A stretch of DNA of 57,710 nucleotides from an uncultured Oscillospiraceae bacterium (GTDB lineage Bacteria; Bacillota; Clostridia; Oscillospirales; Ruminococcaceae), in NCBI GenBank assembly GCA_904397845.1, contig CAJFOX010000026.1, forward strand, positions 1 through 57,710. Direction: 5' to 3'. The position numbers were made by a program, and so were the translations under genes. The notes beneath the pieces were generated by a model. That model was not told where the DNA came from and did no database searches. It worked only from the letters and a program-made list of their open reading frames with translations. Below, in pieces: positions 1 to 7,922 of the stretch. How positions within the stretch are numbered: the first letter of the stretch is position 1; every line of letters begins with the position of its first letter.

Positions 1-579
1 GTATTTGACAGCAACTTCTTCAAAGTTGACCGGGCGGGAGTATTTGACGAGGCAGTCCGGCTCCCAGGACATTCCAGCGTGGAACATAATGGGCTTATTA
101 TACTCCAAGCATTTTTGATAGATGGGATCCATCATGGGATCGTCCGGATAAAAAGCCTGCTTGGAAGGATGAAGCTTCAACCCGGCCAGCTTCTGATTTT
201 TAAACGCATGATCCAGCACCTCCAACGCGTCGGGGCGATAGGGATCCACGCTGGCAAAGCCGATGAACCGGTTTGGCGCTGCGGCGACAATCTGTTCGAT
301 TTCGTCATTGGAAACCACCCAGCCGCCATATCGGGTGGTCAGATCCATGGGAAGAAGCACAAAGCGGTCGATCCCCTCGTGATCCATGCGGGTGAACAAA
401 ACGTCAAAGTTTTTGTTTCCGCCGCCGTTGCCGCCGGAAGGTTTGCCTGTCATAGCAATAGGGGCGGACAGGGCATCTTGCGGACGCCGCTGAAACACCC
501 GGTCACGGAAAGCGCGAGATGCGGGATCCTGTGCGACCTGTGGGTATCCGTTGGGATGAACGTGTACGTCAATTACCAT
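1..579 (-). CDS. Amidohydrolase-family metal-dependent hydrolase (partial, 3' end outside window)
   Basis: The first 193 codons of a minus-strand gene are visible; it runs off the left edge of the window, so its C-terminus is missing. The start ATG at 579-577 follows a good Shine-Dalgarno (AGGAG). The N-terminus reads MVIDVHVHPNG, with the D-x-H-x-H metal motif that opens the TIM-barrel amidohydrolase (amidohydro_2) fold. Later segments GLKLHP and MFHAG fit the next metal-binding strands of that family. Such enzymes hydrolyse or decarboxylate small substrates in the cytoplasm; the substrate cannot be told from sequence. It lies 63 bp downstream of the sugar kinase gene on the same strand, so the two are probably co-transcribed. 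Confidence 0.85.
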   Translation of the reverse strand, partial: MVIDVHVHPNGYPQVAQDPASRAFRDRVFQRRPQDALSAPIAMTGKPSGGNGGGNKNFDVLFTRMDHEGIDRFVLLPMDLTTRYGGWVVSNDEIEQIVAAAPNRFIGFASVDPYRPDALEVLDHAFKNQKLAGLKLHPSKQAFYPDDPMMDPIYQKCLEYNKPIMFHAGMSWEPDCLVKYSRPVNFEEVAVKY

Positions 580-642
580 TTGTATAATCGCTCCTTTCTA
601 CTACAAATCAGGGAGAGCTTTACGGAAAGTTCCGCTTACCGA

Positions 643-1437
643 TTAGTACGGATCAAACATAGCGACAATTTTGGCGGACAGGTCCGCGCCCTCTTTCTGG
701 CATTCGGGAATGGATTTCCCCGTCATGATCCCGTGCATAAAGCCAGCCAGGAAAGAATCGCCTGCGCCGACAGTATTGACCACTTTTTCTGCCGGGGTGA
801 TGCCCGCGCTGTAAAATTCTTTTCCGTCCCAAACCAGGGAGCCGTCTTCGCCAAAGGTTGCGACTACCAAAGTTGGCCCCAAACTTTGATATTTTTTCAT
901 CAGTTCCTTGACATGTTCATCTCTCTGGGGATAGGACATGAAAGCATAGTCGATATTTTTGAGAAGGGTTTCCGTTTCGGCATGTTTTTCGTAAGAGGTG
1001 GACAGGTCGAAAATAATTTTGCATCCGGCCTGCTGCAGCTCGGCCAGGTAGGGATACAGCACTTTGGAAAACTCGGTGTGGACATAATCATAACCTTTTA
1101 AGAATTCGACGTCATCCCGGGTCAGTTCCCAGTCGTCCATCACCCCGGGGATATTTTTCACATGAATGCGGTCGTTGTCCTCTGTCATTTCCATGATCAT
1201 AAAGGAAGTCTCTCCGGGCAGAACATGCAGATGGGAGGAATCTACTCCATATTTTTTGAGGACCTCAAACATTTCCTCTCCGTATTTATCAGGGCCGACC
1301 GCGCTGACCACGGCGCATTCCACACCCATTTTGGCAAGGTTGACCAGCGCATCAAAGCCGTTTCCTGCAGGATAATGGCGGTTGTCCAGGTTGGCATAGT
1401 TGTCAACACAGGTAAAACCGGCAGTTGCAATTTTCAT
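643..1437 (-). CDS. PfkB-family carbohydrate kinase, FrlD (fructoselysine 6-kinase)-like
   Basis: A 264-residue ribokinase/PfkB-family kinase. The open frame extends upstream to 1521, but the ATG at 1437 has a strong AGGAGGG ribosome site and gives the expected MKIATAGFTCVDNY start. The substrate-side glycine motif AGNGFDALVN is near residue 25, and the C-terminal PfkB signature NTVGAGDSFLAGF holds the catalytic Asp and anion hole. Overall it resembles FrlD, for example in the GVMDDWELTRDD region, so a glycated amine or other ketose derivative is possible. No deglycase (FrlB) or transporter is adjacent, so the substrate remains open. It would phosphorylate a sugar with ATP. It probably heads a two-gene operon with the amidohydrolase. 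Confidence 0.85.
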   Translation of the reverse strand: MKIATAGFTCVDNYANLDNRHYPAGNGFDALVNLAKMGVECAVVSAVGPDKYGEEMFEVLKKYGVDSSHLHVLPGETSFMIMEMTEDNDRIHVKNIPGVMDDWELTRDDVEFLKGYDYVHTEFSKVLYPYLAELQQAGCKIIFDLSTSYEKHAETETLLKNIDYAFMSYPQRDEHVKELMKKYQSLGPTLVVATFGEDGSLVWDGKEFYSAGITPAEKVVNTVGAGDSFLAGFMHGIMTGKSIPECQKEGADLSAKIVAMFDPY

Positions 1438-1492
1438 GATTTTCCCTCCTGTTTTCGTTGCGCCTAATTTTTGGAAGATCAGGGCTGATTTC

Positions 1493-1521
1493 ATCTTATT
1501 ATAGAGGAAAAAAGCTGTCAA
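1493..1521 (-). promoter_or_regulatory. Sigma-A-type promoter for the kinase-amidohydrolase pair
   Basis: Read on the minus strand: TTGACA (1521-1516), 17 bp spacer, TAAGAT (1498-1493), about 55 bp before the kinase start codon. Confidence 0.7.
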
Positions 1522-1607
1522 TTATGGAGAAATGACAAAGAATTCTTATTTTTTTGTGGGCTTTGTAATAGGCTTTCTCCCCTTGCTGTAGAATCTTGCG
1601 ATGGGTT

Positions 1608-1633
1608 TGGAACCATTTTTGAGATTGGTTCCA
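1608..1633. promoter_or_regulatory. Inverted repeat, possible operator
   Basis: TGGAACC and GGTTCCA are separated by 12 bp. The site lies about 90 bp upstream of the kinase promoter in otherwise empty DNA. It could be a regulator site or a simple hairpin; no flanking T-run marks it as a terminator. Confidence 0.3.
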
Positions 1634-1701
1634 GAAGGGGAAAGGAAAGAAAAAATTTTTTCGGCTTTTTGCATAGGCGAAAACGAAAGATCAAAAACAA
1701 A

Positions 1702-1727
1702 ACCGGCGCTGAATTTTCAGCGCCGGT
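1702..1727 (-). terminator. Rho-independent terminator (minus strand)
   Basis: A 12-bp perfect stem (ACCGGCGCTGAA and its complement) is followed on the minus strand by TTTTGTTTTTG. It lies 165 bp after the cyclophilin stop codon and probably ends the ABC-cyclophilin transcript. The DNA between 1728 and 1892 has no convincing gene. Confidence 0.8.
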
Positions 1728-1892
1728 AAGGAGAGTGCCTCGCGGTTTTGGAAAAAAGGATCAACGGATGTCAGGAAAATCGTGGAAGAAAAACCCGCCA
1801 ATTGCCAGCCCTGCGAAGATGCCGCTAAAATTCCCATCCGGATATCACTGGGCCCATGGTGGAAAAAGGCTTCACCCACCACCGGCACGGAT

Positions 1893-2588
1893 TTACTGGG
1901 CCGTATAGGTTTCTACTGTCACCGACAGGATGGTGACATCTTCCAAAGGCCGGTCGTTTTCGTCAGTAGCAACCGCTGCGATGGCGTCCACTACGTCCAT
2001 CCCCTCGATTACTTGGCCGAACACGGTGTGCTGGCCGTCCAGCCAAGGGGCGCCACCCTCTTCTTCGTATTTGGCAATGGCCTGTTTGTCAACGCCGTTG
2101 TTTTTCATCGATTCCTTCTGACCCTCCCGCAGTTGGGGGGCCTGGACGATGAAAAACTGGCTTCCGTTGCTATTAGAACCGGAATTAGCCATGGACAGTG
2201 CACCGCGGAAATTAAAAAGCCTGTCGGAAAATTCGTCCTGGAAATAGCCGCGGTTGCCAGCCACGTCGGTATAAATACTTTTTCCTCCGCTGCCGGTTCC
2301 GGTGGGATCACCGCCCTGGATCATGAAATCTGCGATGACCCGGTGGAAGGTAACGCCGTCGTAATAACCTTCTTTGGCGAGGGTAAGGAAGTTTTCCACT
2401 GCCAATGGCGCCTGTTCAGGGAAAAAGCGCAGCTTGATGACTCCCAAAGAAGTTTCCATCACGGCGATTTCTTCCCCATCCTGAAGAGGCGATTCCTGCA
2501 GCAGGGGTTCGGACGAAGACTGCCCGCATCCGGTCAACAGCAAAAGAAAGAGAAGTACAGTCAAAAGCAAACAGGATGTTTTTTTCAT
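1893..2588 (-). CDS. Peptidyl-prolyl cis-trans isomerase, cyclophilin type, lipoprotein
   Basis: A 231-residue protein with a lipoprotein signal: a Lys-rich start, a Leu-rich hydrophobic stretch and the lipobox LLTGC at about residues 17-21. It is therefore expected on the outer face of the membrane. The rest is a cyclophilin domain: FHRVIADFMIQGGDP is the catalytic Arg/Phe segment and GSQFFIV the second core motif. It should catalyse proline isomerisation in secreted or surface proteins. The start has an AAGGAGG ribosome site. It begins 12 bp after the ABC ATPase stop, so the two form an operon ending at the terminator at 1702-1727. Confidence 0.93.
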   Translation of the reverse strand: MKKTSCLLLTVLLFLLLLTGCGQSSSEPLLQESPLQDGEEIAVMETSLGVIKLRFFPEQAPLAVENFLTLAKEGYYDGVTFHRVIADFMIQGGDPTGTGSGGKSIYTDVAGNRGYFQDEFSDRLFNFRGALSMANSGSNSNGSQFFIVQAPQLREGQKESMKNNGVDKQAIAKYEEEGGAPWLDGQHTVFGQVIEGMDVVDAIAAVATDENDRPLEDVTILSVTVETYTAQ

Positions 2589-2600
2589 GAGAGGTCCTCC

Positions 2601-3290
2601 TTAAGATGACGACAGGGAATCTTGTGTAATACTGCCGTCCTGAATACAGATGATCCGCGGTGCGGTACGGGCTACATCCGGGTCGTGGGTAATCAGGATC
2701 AGCGTGCGGCCCTGACGCCATAAATTGATGAGAATATCCATGATCTGCCGTCCGGAGGCAGAATCCAGATTGCCGGTGGGTTCGTCCGCCAACAGGATCG
2801 GCGGTTCACCGGCAATTGCCCGCGCGATTGCAACCCGCTGCTGCTGGCCTCCGGAAAGCTGGCTTGGCCGGTGGCGCATCCGCTGCGCCAGCCCTACCTG
2901 CTCCAATGCCCGGGCAGCCAGATCCCGCCGCCGGGAACGGGATACGCCCCGGTACAACAGCGGAAGCTCCACATTTTCCAATGCGTTCAGGCTTGGAATC
3001 AGGTGGAAGCTTTGAAAAACAAATCCGATCTGCCGGTTGCGGATATGGGAAAGCTGCCGGTCGCTGAGTTCGGTTACAGATTCTCCATTCAGCAGATATT
3101 CCCCCTGTGAGGGGAAGTCCAAACAGCCCAGCAGGTTCATCAGCGTTGATTTCCCAGAACCGGAATGGCCGGTAATCGCGGCAAATTCTCCAGGAAAAAT
3201 CGAAAGGTTCAGCTGCTTCAGAGCTGCGACCTGAACGTCTCCCGCACCGTAGGTTTTAAAAATGTTGGTCATTTGAATTAAGGGTTCCAT
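2601..3290 (-). CDS. ABC transporter ATP-binding protein, MacB/LolD/FtsE-type
   Basis: A 229-residue ATPase starting at the ATG at 3290; the longer frame to 3380 lacks a ribosome site and would run towards the tRNA-Glu gene. Walker A is GHSGSGKST, the signature LSGGQQQR, Walker [10 protein letters not shown], and the switch His lies in ITHD. Size and motifs fit the MacB/LolD/YknY group that pairs with MacB/FtsX-type permeases for lipoprotein or peptide export or for cell-wall control. No permease gene is next to it: upstream are tRNA genes and downstream the lipoprotein cyclophilin. Its partner must be encoded elsewhere or be lost. Confidence 0.92.
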   Translation of the reverse strand: MEPLIQMTNIFKTYGAGDVQVAALKQLNLSIFPGEFAAITGHSGSGKSTLMNLLGCLDFPSQGEYLLNGESVTELSDRQLSHIRNRQIGFVFQSFHLIPSLNALENVELPLLYRGVSRSRRRDLAARALEQVGLAQRMRHRPSQLSGGQQQRVAIARAIAGEPPILLADEPTGNLDSASGRQIMDILINLWRQGRTLILITHDPDVARTAPRIICIQDGSITQDSLSSS

Positions 3291-3396
3291 TCGCAAATCC
3301 CGTCCTTTGGCAAACTCTTTAACAGTATGCCCCCGAAGGACGCAGATTTTCAGACGGGCAACAAAAAAAGGCGAAACCATTCCTGATTTCGCCTTC

Positions 3397-3471
3397 TGGT
3401 GACCCGTACGAGAATCGAACTCGTGTTACAGCCGTGAAAGGGCCGTGTCTTAACCGCTTGACCAACGGGCC
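3397..3471 (-). tRNA. tRNA-Glu (anticodon TTC)
   Basis: A complete cloverleaf on the minus strand: acceptor GGCCCGT with ACGGGTC (one G-U), anticodon loop CTTTCAC, T-loop TTCGATT, and an encoded CCA. It lies 36 bp from tRNA-Met in the same orientation. Confidence 0.96.
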
Positions 3472-3507
3472 GTTTTATTTTGAATCCCCAGCGGGATAAA
3501 ATAAGCT

Positions 3508-3584
3508 TGGTAGCGGTAGGTGGATTCGAACCGCCGACACTGCGGGTATGAACCGCATGCTCTAGCCAACTGAGCTATACCGCC
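3508..3584 (-). tRNA. tRNA-Met (anticodon CAT, elongator type)
   Basis: A complete cloverleaf on the minus strand with acceptor GGCGGTA paired to TACCGCT, including the G1-U72 wobble seen in Firmicute elongator tRNA-Met. The anticodon loop is TTCATAC and CCA is encoded. The T-stem GGCGG/CCACC has a C-A mismatch at its middle pair, which is unusual. An initiator is unlikely because the initiator anticodon-stem G-C triplet is absent. tRNA-Ile2 with a modified CAT is less likely but not excluded. Confidence 0.93.
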
Positions 3585-3792
3585 ACATTCTTGCGCCCAA
3601 TATCAGGCGAAGTCTATTATATCCAAAGCAGGGAAGTTTGTCAACTGTTTTTGCATTTTTTCACTGAAAAAAAAGAAATAACCAGTCGGCAGGATCCTTC
3701 GCACCAGGCAGGGGGTGGAGGGAATATTTATTGATCCGCTGACAGGCCGTCAGGAAAAGAGATCTGAAATAGGATATGGCGAAACGCGCAGT

Positions 3793-4521
3793 TTATACAT
3801 GGTTGAACGCCACCTCTGCTGCAAAGCAACGTTCCCCGTCCCGATATCCAGCCAAATACCAGCTGTTCGGATCGATTTGACAGCCTTTGATCTGCAATGT
3901 GTCGCTCCAGCGGGCCTCATGCTCGTACAGCAATACAGCACGGTGGATCAAGCGGCCGCGAAGCCAATTTTCCGGGAGAAAGTCAAAAAGGATATCACCG
4001 TAAACGGCGTTGTTCACATGGCGATTGCCGTCCAGATCCGAATAGCGGATGGGACGATCTCCCAGCAGCGCTGCGCCTTCCGGTTCCCGGATCCGCCGGC
4101 GGGCAATACTGCTGTCAAAATCGGCCTGGTCAAAAGGATAGTTCCAGCCAAAGGCGGAGGGACGCAGAACCTGATGGGTGTCGTAATCGGCTAAAATCCA
4201 GGCAGCCCGGCCAAAAATCAGCGGCCTGCCGTCCGCCGACAGATGGGTCTCTCGTAGAAAAAAGGCGCCTTTTGGCGGATGAGGACGGGTATAGGCTGTC
4301 ACTTTCTGCTCCGGCACAGGGCTGCCAGAAAACAACACCTCCACCTTGGAGAGCAAAAAGACCTGGCGGTCCTCCATCAGTTTTTCATATGGGTAGCCCA
4401 GCGCATCCAGATGGCGGCTGGCCGCGTCTTGCATATGGCGCAATACGGAGGAAAGCTTCATCCGGCGGTGCAGATCCGCCTCCGAGGCGGATAAGAGAAA
4501 GGAATCTTCAAAAAATCCCAT
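3793..4521 (-). CDS. Acyl-ACP thioesterase (FatA/FatB-like double hotdog)
   Basis: A 242-residue protein of the bacterial acyl-ACP thioesterase family. The second hotdog domain carries RYSDLDGNRHVNNAVYGD, where Asp, Asn and His belong to the active-site region of the plant FatA/FatB family. The first hotdog begins MGFFEDSFLLSASEAD and includes MKLSSVLRHMQDAASRH. It hydrolyses fatty acyl-ACP to free fatty acid and so sets chain release in the cytoplasm. It follows parB by 15 bp on the same strand and may share its transcript. Confidence 0.88.
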   Translation of the reverse strand: MGFFEDSFLLSASEADLHRRMKLSSVLRHMQDAASRHLDALGYPYEKLMEDRQVFLLSKVEVLFSGSPVPEQKVTAYTRPHPPKGAFFLRETHLSADGRPLIFGRAAWILADYDTHQVLRPSAFGWNYPFDQADFDSSIARRRIREPEGAALLGDRPIRYSDLDGNRHVNNAVYGDILFDFLPENWLRGRLIHRAVLLYEHEARWSDTLQIKGCQIDPNSWYLAGYRDGERCFAAEVAFNHV

Positions 4522-4536
4522 TGCAATCCCCCCCTG

Positions 4537-5391
4537 CTACAGCAGATCCTGATCGCCGCACAGGCGGGAGACCAACGCGGACAGATCCTCTTTGTCAAAA
4601 AACGCGATCGACAGCGTCCGGTTTTTGCCCTTCGAAGTGATCGTCACCTGGCGGCCCAGGACCTGGGACAGAGCCAGCTCCAGTTCAGTGTAATAATGAT
4701 CTTTGTCCGGCCCGGTAGAGACTTTTGTCTTCTTATGGGAGGATTGGGCCATTTTTTCTATTTCGCGCACGGTCCAATGCTTTTTGACTGCGGTCTGCGC
4801 TGCTTCGAGAATGGCGGATTCCTCTTCCAGCGCCAGCAGTGCGCGGCCGTGTCCGGCGGAGAGCTTGCCTTCCCGGATCAGATCCACCACCTGCTGTGGC
4901 AACGCCAGCAGGCGCAGGCTGTTGGCGATGGCAGGTCGGGATTTGCCGATGGCCTTGGCTACTTCCTCCTGGGTCATCTGGTATTCCTCCATCAATGACC
5001 GATAGCCTAACGCCTCTTCCATAGGATTCAGGTCCTGCCGCTGCAGGTTTTCAATGAGGGCCAGCTCCATGGCTTCGTGGTCGCTGAGTTCCCGAATGAC
5101 CACAGGAACCTCTCCCAAACCTGCCATGCGGGAAGCGCGCCAGCGCCGCTCGCCGGCTACCAGCTGGTAGCCGCCGGTAGGCAGCGGACGCACCAGCAAT
5201 GGCTGGATGACGCCGTGTTCCCGAATGGAATCTGCCAGATCTGCCAGAGCGGACTCGTCAAATTCCTTTCTGGGCTGGCTGCGGTTGGGTTCAATTTCCG
5301 AGATGCGCAGCGTCACCGCCCCATTGTCGGTGGTGTTATCGATAAACAAAGCATCCAGGCCCTTGCCCAGACCGCCTTTTCTGACTGCCAT
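4537..5391 (-). CDS. parB: Chromosome partitioning protein ParB (Spo0J)
   Basis: A 284-residue ParB/Spo0J. It starts MAVRKGGLGKGLDALF, the usual Lys/Gly-rich ParA-contact N-terminus. The CTPase/ParB domain follows, with ENLQRQDLNPMEEA and GERRWRAS. Then comes a helix-turn-helix (TQEEVAKAIGKSRPAIANSL) that reads parS, and a C-terminal dimerisation region. It binds parS, spreads as a CTP clamp and loads SMC. It is 23 bp downstream of parA, and parS copies lie at 6280 and 9019. Confidence 0.96.
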   Translation of the reverse strand: MAVRKGGLGKGLDALFIDNTTDNGAVTLRISEIEPNRSQPRKEFDESALADLADSIREHGVIQPLLVRPLPTGGYQLVAGERRWRASRMAGLGEVPVVIRELSDHEAMELALIENLQRQDLNPMEEALGYRSLMEEYQMTQEEVAKAIGKSRPAIANSLRLLALPQQVVDLIREGKLSAGHGRALLALEEESAILEAAQTAVKKHWTVREIEKMAQSSHKKTKVSTGPDKDHYYTELELALSQVLGRQVTITSKGKNRTLSIAFFDKEDLSALVSRLCGDQDLL

Positions 5392-5414
5392 AATGATTCC
5401 GCCTTTCTGCGGGA

Positions 5415-6182
5415 TTAGCCGCGGTTTTTGGATAGAAATTCCTCTGCCAATTCGCCATAAGCGATGGAACCTTTGGAGGTTCGGTCAAAATAAAGGGCCG
5501 GCTGCCCATAGCTGGGCGCCTCAGACAGGCGAACGTTTCGGGGAATAGTGGTTTTATATACCTTTTGCGGAAAGAATTTTTTCACTTCCGCCACTACTTG
5601 CATGGTCAAATTCAGCCGCCCATCGTACATGGTCAATAATACGCCCTCCAAATCCAGAGTAGGGTTGTAAAGCCTTTTTACTTGTCGAATCGTGGAAACC
5701 AGTTGGCTTAACCCTTCCAACGCGTAATATTCGCACTGGATGGGTACCATCAGTGTGTCACTGGCAGCAAGGGCATTGAGGGTAATCAATCCCAGAGAAG
5801 GGGGACAATCGATAAAAATGAAATCGTAACGGTTTTTTACCGGCACCAGCGCCTTTTTTAGCCGCACAGCCCGGTCATCCATTTCCACAATCTCAATTTC
5901 CGCTCCGGCTAGAGCGATATTAGACGGCAGGACATCCACGTTTTGAAAGGGAGTGGAGAGGATAACCTCTTCCGCTTCAGCGGTGCCAATCAGCAGATCG
6001 TAAGAAGATTTGGCCAGGCTGCGTTTATTGATACCAAATCCGCTGGTAGCGTTGCCTTGGGGATCAATATCGACGAGAAGGACCTTTTTCCCTTTTGCGC
6101 CGATCCAGGCGGTAAGGTTCACAGTGGTGGTCGTTTTACCGACCCCGCCCTTTTGGTTGGCGATAGAAATGATTTTTCCCAT
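5415..6182 (-). CDS. parA: Chromosome partitioning ATPase ParA (Soj)
   Basis: A 255-residue ParA/MinD-fold ATPase. The ATG at 6182 is chosen over the longer frame to 6296 because it follows GGGAGGGG and gives the canonical MGKIISIANQKGGVGKTTT start. The deviant Walker A is KGGVGKTTT; VDIDPQGNATSG and FIDCPPSLG are the switch motifs. It works with ParB to segregate origins and in Bacillus also modulates DnaA. The longer frame would run through the parS site at 6280-6295, which more likely lies in the promoter or leader region. Confidence 0.96.
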   Translation of the reverse strand: MGKIISIANQKGGVGKTTTTVNLTAWIGAKGKKVLLVDIDPQGNATSGFGINKRSLAKSSYDLLIGTAEAEEVILSTPFQNVDVLPSNIALAGAEIEIVEMDDRAVRLKKALVPVKNRYDFIFIDCPPSLGLITLNALAASDTLMVPIQCEYYALEGLSQLVSTIRQVKRLYNPTLDLEGVLLTMYDGRLNLTMQVVAEVKKFFPQKVYKTTIPRNVRLSEAPSYGQPALYFDRTSKGSIAYGELAEEFLSKNRG

Positions 6183-6279
6183 AAAAGCCCCTCCCATATG
6201 CTCTTTGCCGGATTGTCCGGCGTTCCGTTCGGAAAATATTATAACACCGAAGAGCAGTCCTTTCAACTTAAAAAGGAAA

Positions 6280-6295
6280 CGTTTCACGTGAAACA
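6280..6295. promoter_or_regulatory. parS site upstream of parA
   Basis: CGTTTCACGTGAAACA differs from the consensus parS TGTTTCACGTGAAACA only at its first base. It lies about 100 bp before the parA start, where ParB could also repress parA-parB. Confidence 0.93.
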
Positions 6296-6310
6296 TTTCC
6301 TTTGCGGCGT

Positions 6311-6775
6311 CTATTTTACGGTGCGAGCCAGGAATAAACAGGGGTTGTCTTCGTCCCAGAAAGTTGGGAAGACTTCCAAAGGCAAAAAGCCTTCTTTGCG
6401 GTAAAAAGCGCGGGTGCCGTTATAGGGCGGATAGTCAGCGGATTCATCCAGGGTTTTAACCGTCAAAAAAACAAAGTTTTCTTTGACACACCATTCCAGG
6501 ATAGCCTGCACCAGCTGATGCCCAAGGCCCTGGCGTTGATATTCCTCCAGCACACCGATACAATAGATATCGGCGGTATGGGGGTTGTGAATCTTTACAG
6601 CGGCAAACGCGACCGGCTTATTCCGGTCGAATACCGCGAAAAAAGGGTAGTCCCGGTGAATTACTGCCTTGCGGTCGATGTCTTCCGGTGGGGAAAACCA
6701 CAAAGGAAGCCGATGCATAACAGAAAGGCTAATGGATTCCTTTTGTTCAGGGTCCGTAATAAAGGAAACCTTCAC
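6311..6775 (-). CDS. GNAT-family N-acetyltransferase
   Basis: A 154-residue acetyltransferase with a GTG start at 6775 behind AGAAGG. The acetyl-CoA loop is in VLEEYQRQGLGHQLVQAIL (R/QxxGxG type). A late Tyr in FYRKEGF fits the catalytic position of the fold. The substrate is unknown. It sits between noc and parA on the same strand, an insertion into the otherwise standard origin-linked order, and ends 15 bp before the upstream parS. Confidence 0.87.
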   Translation of the reverse strand: MKVSFITDPEQKESISLSVMHRLPLWFSPPEDIDRKAVIHRDYPFFAVFDRNKPVAFAAVKIHNPHTADIYCIGVLEEYQRQGLGHQLVQAILEWCVKENFVFLTVKTLDESADYPPYNGTRAFYRKEGFLPLEVFPTFWDEDNPCLFLARTVK

Positions 6776-6830
6776 ACAAATTGCCTTCTTTCTGCTTTAA
6801 GATACTGTCAGTATAGCAAAAAGAAAAAGA

Positions 6831-6879
6831 CCCCGCAACCTCATTTCAGGCTGACCGGCCATAAATGGGGAAAGCGGGG
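6831..6879 (-). terminator. Terminator after noc (minus strand)
   Basis: Arms CCCCGC (6831-6836) and GCGGGG (6874-6879) are followed on the minus strand by a T-rich tract (TCTTTTTCTTTTT). The loop is long. A second hairpin at 6912-6931 lacks a T-run. Confidence 0.55.
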
Positions 6880-6974
6880 CTTTTCCTCGGTTTGGGAAAG
6901 CTTTGTGATGGCGGGGCAGGGAAAAGCCCCGATAAATTTATCAAAAGCGGCGGATAAGCCGCGTTTGACCAAAG

Positions 6975-7796
6975 TCAGGCGGGTTTGACCGCCGGGCGCT
7001 GCTGTGGTTCCTTGGGAATGCGGATGGTCAGTTGGATGAACTCGCCCTGATCTTCTTGGGCGGACTGGACGGCGAGTCCCGCCTCCGACATGGTTTTAAC
7101 AGCTTTATCAATGGTGTTCATGAACAGACGGATGTCCTTGCAGATAAACAGCCGGGTGGGCTTTTTCATTTTTTGCCGCGTCAGCAGAGTTTCGATATAC
7201 TGCTCCGCCTGGGATACGGTCATGTTTTTCTTACAGATGGTTTTAACCACGGCCAGCTGCGTAGCTTCGTCAGGAAGTTTTAAAAGGGCGCGGCCGTGGC
7301 GTTCGGTAAGACCGCCTTGGCGCATGAATTCCTGCACCGATGCGGGCAGCCGCAGAAGCCGCAGCTTATTGGCCAGAGTAGACTGAGCCAGTCCCAGTTT
7401 GGCCGCCGCCTCTTCCTGGGTTACACCCCAGTAGCTGATAAGCCGGCTGATCCCCTCCGCCTGGTCAAAAATATCCAGATCCTGCCGTTGAAGGTTTTCA
7501 ATTAGCGCCAATACCGCCGATTCCTGCATGGTGCAGTTTTTGACAATAGCGGGAACGTGGGTGTATCCCAGCAGCATACAGGCCCGACAACGTCGTTCGC
7601 CGGCCACCAGCTGGTATTTGCCCGGCCCCGCCTCCCGCACGATTACCGGCTGCAACAGCCCGCTGGCGGCAATGCTCTGGGCCAGCTGCTGGAGAGCTTC
7701 CTCCTCGAAATGGGTGCGAGGCTGTGCCGGGTTGACCATGATCTGATTCAAGGGCAGCGACCGTACCCGGTCTTTCCCTAGATTTGCAAAAGCCAT
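6975..7796 (-). CDS. noc: Nucleoid occlusion protein Noc (ParB family)
   Basis: A 273-residue ParB paralogue. It carries the ParB/CTPase motifs (GERRCRACMLLGY, ENLQRQDLDIFDQAEG) and a helix-turn-helix (TQEEAAAKLGLAQSTLANKL). It lacks the ParA-contact N-terminus of ParB. Its place right after rsmG is the Firmicute noc position. Noc binds its own sites (NBS) and blocks division over the nucleoid. In Bacillus a membrane-binding amphipathic helix lies at the extreme N-terminus; the start here, MAFANLGKDRVRSL, is short and its amphipathic character is uncertain. Confidence 0.88.
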   Translation of the reverse strand: MAFANLGKDRVRSLPLNQIMVNPAQPRTHFEEEALQQLAQSIAASGLLQPVIVREAGPGKYQLVAGERRCRACMLLGYTHVPAIVKNCTMQESAVLALIENLQRQDLDIFDQAEGISRLISYWGVTQEEAAAKLGLAQSTLANKLRLLRLPASVQEFMRQGGLTERHGRALLKLPDEATQLAVVKTICKKNMTVSQAEQYIETLLTRQKMKKPTRLFICKDIRLFMNTIDKAVKTMSEAGLAVQSAQEDQGEFIQLTIRIPKEPQQRPAVKPA

Positions 7797-7888
7797 ACCG
7801 TTCCCTCCCTATTTTGGCTTGTCCGTTTCTTTATGACCAACATAACATAAATATGCATGGGATTCCACTCAAAAAAATCGCAAAATAA

Positions 7889-7911
7889 GCCGGTATTCTA
7901 GAAATACCGGC
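7889..7911 (-). terminator. Terminator after rsmG (minus strand)
   Basis: A 9-bp stem GCCGGTATT/AATACCGGC with a 5-nt loop is followed on the minus strand by TTATTTTGCGATTTTTTT. It starts 12 bp after the rsmG stop. Confidence 0.82.
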
Positions 7912-7922
7912 AGAGTTCGACA

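Noticed and set aside
79-1101. 340-codon plus-strand open frame
   Set aside because: It lies opposite the amidohydrolase and sugar kinase genes, both with clear motifs and ribosome sites; the plus frame has no recognisable domain.
1728-1892. Short frames after the cyclophilin gene, including GIFAGLAIGGFFFHDFPDI on the minus strand
   Set aside because: The frame has no start codon after an upstream stop and no family match; at best a remnant.
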